Shown: piece after piece, positions 8,490-17,485 of the stretch
Layout: every line of letters begins with the position of its first letter
Numbering within the stretch: the first letter of the stretch is position 1
Origin: Flavobacteriales bacterium UBA2669
GTDB lineage: Bacteria; Bacteroidota; Bacteroidia; Flavobacteriales_E; Vicingaceae
Direction of reading: 5' to 3'
Length of the DNA: 64,000 nt
NCBI GenBank assembly: GCA_002359215.1
Contig: DEMN01000012.1
Coordinates: 623,805-687,804 of the forward strand
Translations under genes and position numbers: made by a program
Notes under the pieces: generated by a model
Databases searched by the model: none
The model's input: the letters and a program-made list of their open reading frames with translations, nothing else
Told to the model about the DNA's origin: nothing

Positions 8490-10364
8490 TTAGTTGGTTT
8501 CAACTTCCATTAATTTTTGTTCTAAATCCATGCTAGAAGGTGTTTGTTGTAATTCTCTAAATCTTTTTCGGGAATCAACTACATAGATACTTCCTTGGTG
8601 TTCAAAAATTATTTTTTTGTAATATTCTTGGGCTTTAGCTTTGTCATTTAGCTCATAATCGTAAATGATTGCTAATTTATAAAGTGCATCATCAACTAAT
8701 AAATCGTAAGCATATTCTTTTATAATTTGCTCCAATTTTTCAATAGCTTTTGGCAGATTTTTTTTACTAAAATAGATTTCGTGTTGTTTATAAAGCACAT
8801 CATCACCAATTACATGTATAGGGAAAGTTGTTTTTAAAGAGTCTAACATTTCTAATGCTTGGTTGTGTTGGTTTTGATAAAATAATAAATCTGCCTTAGC
8901 AAATAGTAGGAGAGGAGCTTTGGTAGTATCTATTCCAATGTTATCTGTAATGGTGATTGATAGTTTCATGGCATCATTCGCAATTAGTTTTGATGTTGAT
9001 GCTTTGAGGACATCTAGTTGAGCTTTTGCCCAATCGAAATCTCCGGTATAAAAAGAAATTTTAGCATTTTTAAATTTAGCAGTTTCTCCCAGCTGACTAT
9101 GTTTAAAGCTTTTTTCAACCTGAGAATACAAAAGAGAAGCTTCCCAAATATCTCCTAAAAATAGGTTGACATCAGCTAATTCTATTTTGAGTTCAGCTTG
9201 TTCTTGAGAAGTTAAGCGAGGAGTATTGATAAAACTGTTTAGCAATTCTTGAGCTTCTAATGGTTTATTAAGATAGAAAGCCTTTAAGTGAGCTAGGTTT
9301 TTAATCATAAGATAGGATTCATTAGAATTTCCTAATTCTTTTATGGCAGCTTCATACTTGGACTCTAATGCTACAACCTCCTCATTGGTGTAAGAAGCGG
9401 TGGTAGTAATTTTAGTGTAATAAACTTGTAGCAGCTGAATTCTACTGTAATTATACAGTCGGTTGTTTTTTCCTAAATCTATGATGTATTGGTAACATTC
9501 AATGGCCGTTTCGTAATCTTTATTAGAAAGACACAAATCAGCTAAAGAAAAAATGCGCTTACCTTCTTCTCTAAATCTTTTATCAAGAGCTTTGGTTTGA
9601 ATAAAAGCTCCTTTAAAATTAAGTTCTTGAATATAGAGCCAAATCAACATTTCGGAAAACACAATTTGATCGTAACTTTTTTGGGTTTCTTTAATTAAAA
9701 GTGTTTTTAAAATTTCTTTTTTACTTCCATCTTCATCCTCTCCTATATTGGTTTGTATGGCATTTTGAACACTTTGTATATAAGCAGGTTGAATATTTAA
9801 AATACTGATATACTCTTTAAACATCAGTTCGGTTTTTCCTTGTTGGTTATACACCTGAGCCAATTCAAAGTTGAATTCATAAGTTCCTTTTAGTAGCTTT
9901 CTGCCTTTAAGGTAGGTTTCTACTGCAAAATCGTATTCTTTGTTTTTAATAAAACTATTAGCAAGATCAATTATTTGTTGGTTATTTGCCGTAAGCGATT
10001 TTATGGCATCATTAAAGGTTTTATTAGCTTTAGCATTATCACCAGCTACTTCATAAACAATCCCTAAGTCTACCATGTAAGCCAATTGATAGGGATGTTT
10101 TTTTTGGTGTTTTTTTACTAGTTTTTCAGCATCTTTATATTCTTCCATATAAAGGTAGCACTGTAAAAGTCTTTCGTAATAAGAAGTTTCGTTGGTTTTG
10201 TTATAAAGTTTTTCAAAATATACTACAGCTTTATCATACTCTTCGTTATTGAAAAACTGTAAGGCTAACTTTTCATCTGTAGCAGTTTGAGAAAAAGTGG
10301 GTGTTAAGCAAATAAAAAAGGCTAACGCTAAAGAAAGTACATATTTTAATTGAAAAGTTTTCAT
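8490..10364 (-). CDS. Secreted tetratricopeptide-repeat protein
   Basis: 624 residues: an N-terminal signal peptide (LALAFFICLTPTFSQ, cleavage near residue 25) followed by TPR-type helical repeats along the whole length, e.g. ALQFFNNEEYDKAVVYFEKLY, LADLCLSNKDYETAIECYQYI and LPKAIEKLEQIIKEY. It is probably periplasmic or outer-membrane-associated and acts as a protein-protein scaffold. No catalytic domain is visible. It precedes the DUF2752 and nnr genes with tiny gaps, although no functional link is obvious. Confidence 0.8.
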   Translation of the reverse strand: MKTFQLKYVLSLALAFFICLTPTFSQTATDEKLALQFFNNEEYDKAVVYFEKLYNKTNETSYYERLLQCYLYMEEYKDAEKLVKKHQKKHPYQLAYMVDLGIVYEVAGDNAKANKTFNDAIKSLTANNQQIIDLANSFIKNKEYDFAVETYLKGRKLLKGTYEFNFELAQVYNQQGKTELMFKEYISILNIQPAYIQSVQNAIQTNIGEDEDGSKKEILKTLLIKETQKSYDQIVFSEMLIWLYIQELNFKGAFIQTKALDKRFREEGKRIFSLADLCLSNKDYETAIECYQYIIDLGKNNRLYNYSRIQLLQVYYTKITTTASYTNEEVVALESKYEAAIKELGNSNESYLMIKNLAHLKAFYLNKPLEAQELLNSFINTPRLTSQEQAELKIELADVNLFLGDIWEASLLYSQVEKSFKHSQLGETAKFKNAKISFYTGDFDWAKAQLDVLKASTSKLIANDAMKLSITITDNIGIDTTKAPLLLFAKADLLFYQNQHNQALEMLDSLKTTFPIHVIGDDVLYKQHEIYFSKKNLPKAIEKLEQIIKEYAYDLLVDDALYKLAIIYDYELNDKAKAQEYYKKIIFEHQGSIYVVDSRKRFRELQQTPSSMDLEQKLMEVETN

Positions 10365-10434
10365 AGTGCTTTTAACGATAGATAATGCTTAAAATTACTA
10401 ATAAATCAAATATTTATCTATCAAATAGCTTTCT

Positions 10435-10992
10435 TTATTTATAGTAACTTGTGTATGATTTTGGGTCGTCAATTAATTTTTCAAAAGCTGCTTTATTTTC
10501 TTTCATTTTTTTAAGCCTGTTGCTCATCCCATTAGTAGCATGGTTAATTTTATCATTAATAGAAATTACACCTCCTTGTTCAATTTCATAATAGGCGGGG
10601 AATTGTTCTTTTGAGATAATACCGTTGTTTAAATCTTGTTTTAAATTGTTTAATTGTGTTCTTATTAAATCTATTTCTTGTTGATATTTTTTATAATTTT
10701 TTGATAAACCGTAAAGTGATTTTAGTCTGCCCACAAATTGGTCAGCTTCTAAAGCTGCCTCTTTGGTTAAAGTATCGTTTTTAGATTTAATTTTCGCAAT
10801 AGATTCTTTTACAAAAATGGTCATTTCAAATAAAGTGGTGGTATCCACATCATGCAACACTTCCTCGGAAGAATCTAGAATTTTAATTAAACCATCTACA
10901 TGTCCGATTTCGTTAGTATAATCTTCTCCACAAGAGAACAAACCTATAGCAGAAATAGCAATAAGTGTTATTAAAGTAATATTTTTAAGCAT
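10435..10992 (-). CDS. Hypothetical lipoprotein
   Basis: 185 residues. The N-terminus ends in a lipobox (IGLFSC at about residues 16-21), so it should be lipidated and envelope-bound. The mature part is strongly helical and rich in Lys/Glu (for example YQQEIDLIRTQLNNLKQDLNNG), suggesting a coiled coil of about 90 residues. I do not recognise a family. It starts six bases after the stop of serS and is probably cotranscribed with it. Confidence 0.7.
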   Translation of the reverse strand: MLKNITLITLIAISAIGLFSCGEDYTNEIGHVDGLIKILDSSEEVLHDVDTTTLFEMTIFVKESIAKIKSKNDTLTKEAALEADQFVGRLKSLYGLSKNYKKYQQEIDLIRTQLNNLKQDLNNGIISKEQFPAYYEIEQGGVISINDKINHATNGMSNRLKKMKENKAAFEKLIDDPKSYTSYYK

Positions 10993-10998
10993 GACAAA

Positions 10999-12273
10999 TT
11001 AGTTTATAAGGTTAAATCCGGTAAAAGGTACCAACACTTCAGGAACGTTTATTCCGTTTTCTGTTTGATTGTTCTCTAAAATAGCAGCCATAATTCTTGG
11101 TAAAGCTAATGCACTTCCGTTTAGCGTATGTACTAAGTTGGTTTTACCGTTTTTGTCTTTATATCTGCATTTTAATCTGTTTGCCTGAAAAGCTTCGAAG
11201 TTAGATACAGAACTTACTTCCAGCCATTTTTCTTGAGCAGCAGAATACACTTCAAAATCATAAGTCATAGCTGAAGTAAACCCTAAATCGCCACCACAAA
11301 GTCTAACAATTCTGTAAGGTAAATTTAATTGATTTAGCAATTGTTTAATTTGCTCCACCATAGCTTCTAATGTTTCGTATGATTTTTCAGGATGTTGAAT
11401 TTGCACAATTTCAACTTTGTCGAACTGGTGCAAACGATTTAATCCTCTAACATCTTTGCCATAAGAACCTGCTTCTCTTCTAAAACAAGGCGTATAACCT
11501 ACATTTTTTATAGGAAAATCTTCTTCTTTAAGAATTACATCTCTGTAGATGTTGGTTATTGGTACTTCGGCAGTAGGAATAAGGTATAAATCATCTTCAG
11601 TAACATAATACATCTGGCCTTCTTTATCGGGCAGTTGTCCTGTTCCATAACCTGAAGCTTCATTTACCATTAAAGGAGGAATAATTTCTTGATAACCATT
11701 TTTTTCGGCTTCATTAAGAAAAAAGTTAATTAATGCTCGTTGTAATTTGGCACCTTTACCTTTGTAAACAGGAAAGCCTGCTCCGGTAATTTTTACGCCT
11801 AATTCAAAATCTATTAAATCATAATTTTTAGCCAATTCCCAATGTGGAAGTTTATTGTTTTCGGCTAAGGAAACTTGTTTCTTGTTTTCAAAAATCAATT
11901 TATTATCTGCATCAGTTTTTCCATTAGGAACAAGTTGGTTGGGTATGTTTGGAAGTTGGTAGAGTAGTTGAGTAAGTTCTTCGTTAATACTATTTTGCTG
12001 TTCTTTTAAAGTAGTTGATTTTTCTTTTAGCTCAGCAGTTTGTAGTTTAAGTGTATTAGCTTCTGCTGCTTTTCCTTCTTTAAATAGATCACCAATTTGT
12101 TTTGCCAAACGATTACTCTCAGCCAATAGGTTATCTAATTCTTGTTGCGTTTTTTTTCTATCATCATCTAATTTTATGATGTTTTCGACAATAGGAGTAG
12201 CATCAAGATTTCTTTTGGTTAATCTTTCGATTACCAATGCTGTATTTTCTTTAATGAAATTAGTTTGTAACAT
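10999..12273 (-). CDS. serS: Seryl-tRNA synthetase
   Basis: 424 residues, standard for bacterial SerRS, which charges tRNA-Ser in the cytoplasm. The N-terminal ~110 residues form the antiparallel coiled-coil tRNA-binding arm. The class II core shows motif 2 (CFRREAGSYGKDVRGLNR, near residue 260) and motif 3 (NGSALALPRIMAAILE, near residue 385). The start is ATG. It is separated from the ribosomal protein genes by a terminator at 12303-12348. Confidence 0.97.
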   Translation of the reverse strand: MLQTNFIKENTALVIERLTKRNLDATPIVENIIKLDDDRKKTQQELDNLLAESNRLAKQIGDLFKEGKAAEANTLKLQTAELKEKSTTLKEQQNSINEELTQLLYQLPNIPNQLVPNGKTDADNKLIFENKKQVSLAENNKLPHWELAKNYDLIDFELGVKITGAGFPVYKGKGAKLQRALINFFLNEAEKNGYQEIIPPLMVNEASGYGTGQLPDKEGQMYYVTEDDLYLIPTAEVPITNIYRDVILKEEDFPIKNVGYTPCFRREAGSYGKDVRGLNRLHQFDKVEIVQIQHPEKSYETLEAMVEQIKQLLNQLNLPYRIVRLCGGDLGFTSAMTYDFEVYSAAQEKWLEVSSVSNFEAFQANRLKCRYKDKNGKTNLVHTLNGSALALPRIMAAILENNQTENGINVPEVLVPFTGFNLIN

Positions 12274-12302
12274 TTGAAATGCTATTAATTATGAATTAAT
12301 AT

Positions 12303-12348
12303 TAAAAAAAAACTCCCATATCTATTTTAAAAATAAATACAGGAGTTA
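12303..12348 (-). terminator. Rho-independent terminator after rpmA
   Basis: On the minus strand AACTCC (12347-12342) pairs with GGAGTT (12316-12311) around an AT-rich inner stem, followed by a run of eight or more T. It ends the rplU-rpmA transcript about 20 bases beyond rpmA. Confidence 0.75.
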
Positions 12349-12368
12349 AATAAGGTTTTATCTTTTAG

Positions 12369-12629
12369 TTAAGCATTAAGAGGCTCAACAGATACATAAG
12401 ATTTATTATCTTTCTTTTTTCTGAAAGAAACGATTCCATCAGTAAGAGCAAATAAAGTATGGTCTTTACCAACACCTACATTCTCACCAGGATTATGTTT
12501 TGTACCTCTTTGACGAACAATAATGTTACCTGCAATAGCAGCTTGACCGCCAAAAATTTTAACTCCTAAACGTTTACTGTGTGATTCTCTACCGTTTTTC
12601 GAGCTACCAGCTCCTTTTTTATGTGCCAT
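12369..12629 (-). CDS. rpmA: 50S ribosomal protein L27
   Basis: 86 residues with the conserved AHKKGAGSSKNGRESHSKRLGVKIFGGQ N-terminus split over the first 30 residues and the central RQRGTKHNPGENVGVGKDHTLFAL region. L27 lies at the peptidyl-transferase centre of the large ribosomal subunit. It follows rplU by about 50 bases, the usual bacterial order. Confidence 0.97.
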   Translation of the reverse strand: MAHKKGAGSSKNGRESHSKRLGVKIFGGQAAIAGNIIVRQRGTKHNPGENVGVGKDHTLFALTDGIVSFRKKKDNKSYVSVEPLNA

Positions 12630-12678
12630 GGTTCTTAGGTTTTATTTTAAAGATGAACTCTTTAAAAACAGTTACTAA

Positions 12679-13161
12679 TTATTTTTTATCTTCTTTTTTG
12701 GTCTCTTTTTTAGGAGCAGCTTTTTTAGCTGTTGCTTTAGGAGCAGCCTTTGGCTTTGCTTCTTTTGCAACCTCTTTTTTAGCTTCTACCTTTTTTTCTA
12801 CTTTTTCAGCTTTTTCTTCTTTGGCAACAACTGTTTTTTTAGCAGCACCACTTTCGGAGATAGCCTCAATTTGGATTTTAGTTAAATACTGACGATGTCC
12901 GTTTTTAACTTTATATCCTTTTCTTCTTTTCTTTTTGAAGACAATTACTTTGTCTCCTTTTAAGTGCTCAAGCACTTTAGCAGCTACACTAGCACCTGCT
13001 ATAGCTGGGGCGCCAACATTTATTTTTCCGTTGTTATCAATTAAAAGAACATTGTCGAAAGTAACTTTACTTCCTTCTTTTCCTTCTAAACGATGCACAA
13101 AAACTTGTTGGTCTTTTTCAACTTTAAATTGTTGCCCTGCTATTTCTACAATTGCATACAT
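12679..13161 (-). CDS. rplU: 50S ribosomal protein L21 with basic C-terminal extension
   Basis: 160 residues. The first ~103 are a normal L21 (MYAIVEIAGQQFKVEKDQ..., then KKKRRKGYKVKNGHRQ, which contacts 23S rRNA). The remaining ~57 residues are a low-complexity Lys/Ala/Glu/Pro tail absent from the short L21 of most bacteria. Similar extensions occur in Bacteroidota. A textbook promoter (13191-13220) precedes the gene, and rpmA follows. Confidence 0.96.
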   Translation of the reverse strand: MYAIVEIAGQQFKVEKDQQVFVHRLEGKEGSKVTFDNVLLIDNNGKINVGAPAIAGASVAAKVLEHLKGDKVIVFKKKRRKGYKVKNGHRQYLTKIQIEAISESGAAKKTVVAKEEKAEKVEKKVEAKKEVAKEAKPKAAPKATAKKAAPKKETKKEDKK

Positions 13162-13190
13162 TTTCTATAATTTTTTAATTAAAACGGTCG

Positions 13191-13220
13191 CAAATTTACC
13201 ATTTTTTTTTATTCATGCAA
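13191..13220 (-). promoter_or_regulatory. Promoter of rplU-rpmA (-33 TTG, -7 TAAATTTG)
   Basis: On the minus strand TTG (13220-13218) is followed after exactly 19 bases by TAAATTTG (13198-13191), matching the Bacteroidota primary-sigma consensus. Transcription should begin near 13184, giving a leader of roughly 20 bases before the ATG at 13161. Confidence 0.8.
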
Positions 13221-13260
13221 TTCTTTATTGAAAAAGAATTGATTTGTTTTGATTTTTACT

Positions 13261-15615
13261 TTAGAAAGTTAAATTTAAACCAAAACTAGGCAATAATGGT
13301 AGTTGATAAACTTCTTCTGCAGTTACTCTGTTCACATAAAAGATATTGTTTCTGTTATAAACATTGGTAACACCTACATTAGCTTCTAAAATAGAGTTTT
13401 TGCTTATTACAAATTTTCTTTTTAAGCTCATATCTAATCTGTGGTAGTAAGGTAATCTACCTTGATTAAGGTCGGCTAATTGAAGTGTTAAATCTCCATT
13501 AGAGCTTGTGTAGTCTTGATCAGCAGAGGCAAATCCCATTCCTTCGTAATAACCTTGTGTTTGAGTAAAAGGGAAACCGGAACCTAAATTCCAACGAGCA
13601 CTAAATTCCCAGTTTAAACCTTTACCGAATGTGTAAATACCAACTAAGTTTACATTATGTCTTCTATCAAAAACAGGGTTGTATTCGGTTATACCGTCCC
13701 ATCTATCTACTTTACTAAGCGAATAAATAGCATTTAAGTTAACTCTGGCAGTTTTATAATTTAAACTAAAATCAATACCATAAGCCTCACCTGTTTCAAT
13801 AATAAATTCTTTTTTAAAGATGTCTGCTTTATCAGCTGCAGAGGGATCGTTTTCATTAAACACTTGGTTTCTGTTGGTATTGGTTAACTGTGTAAACCAT
13901 TTTTTATATCCTTCAACATTTAAAGTAACATTTTTGGCGACATCTAACTCAAAACCTGTAATTAAGTGATTTGCTTTTTGTAATTTATGTCCAATTTCTT
14001 TTGTCTCTCCGTCCTTATTGGTGAAATTTTCGGGTAAGTTATCAGGACCGGATAAGAAACCATAAAATAAGTTTACAATATCTCTATCGGAGTTAGCACT
14101 AATAAGGTTCTGAGAATACATTCCTGCTGCTAGTTTTAATCTGATGTTGTTAGATAAGTTGTATTTGTAACCAAATCTTGGCTCTATTGAAGTATTTCCT
14201 AAAGAAGCATAATGTTGAACTCTTAAGCCCGGTTCTATAACAGATTTTCCTTTATTAATTCTATATGTTAAAAAACCGGCAAGTTCAGTAGTACTTTCTT
14301 TTTGCTGAATTAATCTTCCAACAGAATTGGTAAATTGAAAATCTGTTCCAAATCCAAGTACTTCAAAACCATATTTAAATTGGTTATCACCGGAAAAACT
14401 AGTAAAATCCATTCCTATATTAAATCCGTTAATTTCACTTCTTCTTGGATTTTCATCGGCTTCCGTTAGTATAATTTCATAGTTAGAAATAGCAACAACA
14501 CCTTCAATTAAAGTTCTTGAAGAAGCCGGGATAAAAACAAAGTTACCACCACCACCGCTAGAGTTCCATTTTAAGTTAGAAACTCCAGGAAAATCAACGC
14601 CATCTTGAAAATTAAAACCAAATAAGCTAAACTTACTACCATTACTAGCTCCAAAGGTTATTTTACCATATATGTCAGTAAAGTTGTAAGGTAATCCGGC
14701 AGTATCTATTCCTCTTGCATTTTCAGAACTTAGGGACTCAAAATATGGTTTGTATAATTCAGATGATTCGTTTAGATAAGAATGTTTTGCAGATAAAACA
14801 AAAGTTGTTGCGCCTCCGTTATCTTTTTTACTTTTAAACACAGGTCCTTCAAGAGTTAGTTTTGAGCTAAAGGTGCTTGCAGAAACTTTTCCTCTTAATC
14901 TGTTTTTATCTCCATCTTTGGTAGTTATATCCATTATCGAAGAAATTCTACCACCGTATTCAGCATTAAAACCACCAGTATAAATATCAGCACTTTTAAG
15001 AATATCCGTATCAAAAACAGAGAATAAACCAATAGAGTGGAAAGGGTTGTAAATAATCATTCCGTCTAATAAAACTTTGTTTTGAATTGGAGAACCACCA
15101 CGAATATAAAGTTGTCCACCTTGGTCTCCGGTAAAAGTTACACCGGGTAAAACTTGTAAATATTGAGCAATATCAGGTTCACCACCAATTGAAGGGATAG
15201 ATTTTATTTCTTTTGGTGTTACTTTAGAAACAGACATTTTTACTTCGGTTCTGGCTTCTTGTTTTTCAGCTGAAAGTTCAAAAGTATTCAGCATTACTGA
15301 ACCTTCCTTTAAATATACTTTTTGATTAATAATTTCATCTTTTTTTATAGAGATAGCAATTTTAACAGTATCAAAACCTAAAGAGGTTACCATTAAGGTG
15401 TAATTACCTGCTGGAATTTTAGTAATAGAGTAAAATCCATTAACATCTGATGCTGCACCCATGGTAGTACCTTTTAAATAGGCTGTAGCGCCAATTTCAG
15501 ATTCTCCGGTTTTTTCGTTATAAATAAACCCTCTAATAGTTCCGTTCTGAGCATTGATAGATAAAACAATAGTTAATATCAAAAAAATAGATAGTGTAAG
15601 TTGCTTGAAATTCAT
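13261..15615 (-). CDS. TonB-dependent receptor with carboxypeptidase-like regulatory domain
   Basis: 784 residues. A signal peptide (LTIVLSINAQ) is followed by a CarboxypepD_reg-like beta domain (~25-105: GTIRGFIYNEKTGESEIGATAYLKGT), the plug (~120-235: LQVLPGV...GGQLYIRGGSPIQNKVLLDGM) and a 22-strand-type barrel ending in aromatic LNLTF. It should import a ligand across the outer membrane using TonB energy. The substrate is unknown, and no SusD partner is adjacent. It is divergent from the 15815 gene and has a -7 box at 15636-15643. Confidence 0.92.
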   Translation of the reverse strand: MNFKQLTLSIFLILTIVLSINAQNGTIRGFIYNEKTGESEIGATAYLKGTTMGAASDVNGFYSITKIPAGNYTLMVTSLGFDTVKIAISIKKDEIINQKVYLKEGSVMLNTFELSAEKQEARTEVKMSVSKVTPKEIKSIPSIGGEPDIAQYLQVLPGVTFTGDQGGQLYIRGGSPIQNKVLLDGMIIYNPFHSIGLFSVFDTDILKSADIYTGGFNAEYGGRISSIMDITTKDGDKNRLRGKVSASTFSSKLTLEGPVFKSKKDNGGATTFVLSAKHSYLNESSELYKPYFESLSSENARGIDTAGLPYNFTDIYGKITFGASNGSKFSLFGFNFQDGVDFPGVSNLKWNSSGGGGNFVFIPASSRTLIEGVVAISNYEIILTEADENPRRSEINGFNIGMDFTSFSGDNQFKYGFEVLGFGTDFQFTNSVGRLIQQKESTTELAGFLTYRINKGKSVIEPGLRVQHYASLGNTSIEPRFGYKYNLSNNIRLKLAAGMYSQNLISANSDRDIVNLFYGFLSGPDNLPENFTNKDGETKEIGHKLQKANHLITGFELDVAKNVTLNVEGYKKWFTQLTNTNRNQVFNENDPSAADKADIFKKEFIIETGEAYGIDFSLNYKTARVNLNAIYSLSKVDRWDGITEYNPVFDRRHNVNLVGIYTFGKGLNWEFSARWNLGSGFPFTQTQGYYEGMGFASADQDYTSSNGDLTLQLADLNQGRLPYYHRLDMSLKRKFVISKNSILEANVGVTNVYNRNNIFYVNRVTAEEVYQLPLLPSFGLNLTF

Positions 15616-15635
15616 AGTTAAAATTTAATAAGCGA

Positions 15636-15643
15636 CAAAAATA
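15636..15643 (-). promoter_or_regulatory. -7 box for the TonB-dependent receptor gene
   Basis: TATTTTTG on the minus strand, 20 bases before the ATG at 15615, fits TAnnTTTG. The -33 region has TTA rather than TTG. Confidence 0.45.
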
Positions 15644-15814
15644 GCTATATTCCATTAAATATTATAACTAGTAGCATTTTTTATACTATTTAAGTATATC
15701 ATAAGAATTCTATTTTAAATTATTTTTATAAGTATGCAACCAAACAAATGAATTGTTCATCTTGTCTCTTTAGATATATGGATTAAAAAATGAAATTTAA
15801 ATTGTTATAATATA

Positions 15815-17389
15815 ATGAAAAAAGGATTAGGTTTAATAATGTTGCTTATAGTGGTTACATTTTCTTTAAAGGCTAGTCATATAGTTGGTGGAGATTTAAC
15901 TGTAAAATGGATAGGACCTACAAAAAATGATTTTCAAATTCAATTAAGGGTTTTTCGCTCCTGTAGCCCGGGTTCTGCTAGTATGAATACATCATTTGAT
16001 GTCAGGGTTTATGATAAAGTTACTAATGTTTTAGTTAATACTATTACAATAACTAATCCTGTTATTAATGCAAATTTACCTTTTGGAGATGCTTGTTTTA
16101 CTCCAACAGGACTTTGTGTTGATGAAGGGATATTTACCCAAAATGTTACTATAGCTGATAATCCAAATGGATATTATTTATCTGCTCAAGTGTGTTGTAG
16201 AAATGCCTCAATAACTAATATTACTAGTCCTTCAAGTGCTGGAATGACATTTTATTGTGAAATACCTGATCCAGGTAATACTGCTACATTAAATAATTCT
16301 AATCCGGATATGGGGCCTTATCCGATGGATGCTTATTTATGTGTTAACTTATCAAAGAATTTCAATTTTTCAGTTACTGATGTTGATGGTGATTCTTTGT
16401 ATTATTCTTTATCAGAACCATTAAATGATGTTCCGACAGGGGCGGGTCCATATAATCCTGTAACTTGGTCTGCAGGATATAGTTTGGCAAATATTGTAGG
16501 AGGAACACCTCCGATGTCAATTAATCCTTTAACTGGAGTTATGACAGCAAGTCCTACTGTAATTGGTACATTTGTTTTTGCTGTTAAGGTAGAGGAGTTT
16601 AGAAACGGAGTTAAAATTGGTGAAACTAGAAGAGATGCTCAATATGAGAGTCTAAATTGTACAACGGATGCTCCTCCAAATTTCTTAAATAATTTATCCA
16701 ATGGAGACACACTAAAAATTCCTTTTGAATCTTCATTTTGCGAAAGCTTAGTATTTCAAGATCCAGATGTTGGAGATACTGTTTTTATTGATGTAAGTTC
16801 TAATATATATGGCTTAGGAGCTTATACTCCTAACTTAACTCCTGTTTCAACAAATCCAAATATGTATGAGTATTTTTATGATTATGGAACTAATTCGGTA
16901 ATCATTCCTGCTAACCAATACGATACAACTGAAAATGCATATTGGAATTTAGGAACTGTAGCAACAGGTTTTTGTTGGCAACCAACCGATTGTGAATTGA
17001 TTGGACAAACTTTTGATTTTAAAGTAAATTCTTTTTCATTAGGTTGTGCGGGTAGAGCTGAAGATAGTGTAAGTTTTTTTGTAAGTGTAGTGCCTCCAGA
17101 AGATACATTGAGGGTTATTCCTAATGTTTTTACTCCAAATGGTGATGGTTTAAATGAAGTGTATAAAATTGATGGTATTTACAATAGATGTAATGATAAT
17201 ATTACGGTAGAAATTTATAATAGATGGGGAATTAAAATTTATGAAAGTAATGACCCATTATTTGAGTGGAATGGTAAAAATAAAAGTGGAAACAAAGTGC
17301 CAGAAGGGACTTACTTTATTATTATAAAAGGAATTTACGCTAGCGAACCAATAGTTTTAGAAAAAAGAACAGTAACTCTTTTGAGGTAG
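15815..17389 (+). CDS. Secreted protein with gliding-motility-associated (T9SS type B) sorting domain
   Basis: 524 residues. After a signal peptide (~20 residues, ending near LKAS) comes a beta-rich, cysteine-containing ectodomain with a cadherin-like/Ig-like stretch (FSVTDVDGDSLYYSLSEP ... MSINPLTGVMTASPT, ~185-255). Residues ~435-524 are the type B C-terminal sorting domain (VIPNVFTPNGDGLNEVYKI ... YNRWGIKIYES ... WNGKNKSG). The family is exported by the type IX system and anchored on, or released from, the cell surface. The ligand is unknown. A terminator follows at 17419-17460. Confidence 0.88.
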   Translation: MKKGLGLIMLLIVVTFSLKASHIVGGDLTVKWIGPTKNDFQIQLRVFRSCSPGSASMNTSFDVRVYDKVTNVLVNTITITNPVINANLPFGDACFTPTGLCVDEGIFTQNVTIADNPNGYYLSAQVCCRNASITNITSPSSAGMTFYCEIPDPGNTATLNNSNPDMGPYPMDAYLCVNLSKNFNFSVTDVDGDSLYYSLSEPLNDVPTGAGPYNPVTWSAGYSLANIVGGTPPMSINPLTGVMTASPTVIGTFVFAVKVEEFRNGVKIGETRRDAQYESLNCTTDAPPNFLNNLSNGDTLKIPFESSFCESLVFQDPDVGDTVFIDVSSNIYGLGAYTPNLTPVSTNPNMYEYFYDYGTNSVIIPANQYDTTENAYWNLGTVATGFCWQPTDCELIGQTFDFKVNSFSLGCAGRAEDSVSFFVSVVPPEDTLRVIPNVFTPNGDGLNEVYKIDGIYNRCNDNITVEIYNRWGIKIYESNDPLFEWNGKNKSGNKVPEGTYFIIIKGIYASEPIVLEKRTVTLLR

Positions 17390-17418
17390 TAAACTAATAA
17401 TAGTTATTAAAATAGTTA

Positions 17419-17460
17419 GAAAACAACTACAGCATGTTTATTATTGCAGTAGTTGTTTTC
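17419..17460 (+). terminator. Rho-independent terminator between sorting-domain gene and priA
   Basis: A perfect 12-bp inverted repeat (GAAAACAACTAC / GTAGTTGTTTTC) with an 18-base loop, followed by TTATTTTT. It lies 30 bases after the stop of the surface-protein gene. Its right arm contains the TTG at 17453, which rules that codon out as a plausible priA start. Confidence 0.88.
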
Positions 17461-17485
17461 TTATTTTTACAACTTTCTTATTATT

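Noticed and set aside
12581..13231. Long open frames antisense to rplU (103 and 98 residues)
   Set aside because: They are the reverse of the low-complexity Lys/Ala tail and of L21 itself; no promoter or family resemblance supports them.
17453..17485. TTG at 17453 as the PriA start
   Set aside because: It lies in the arm of a strong terminator hairpin and adds residues with no match to PriA; the ATG at 17486 fits.
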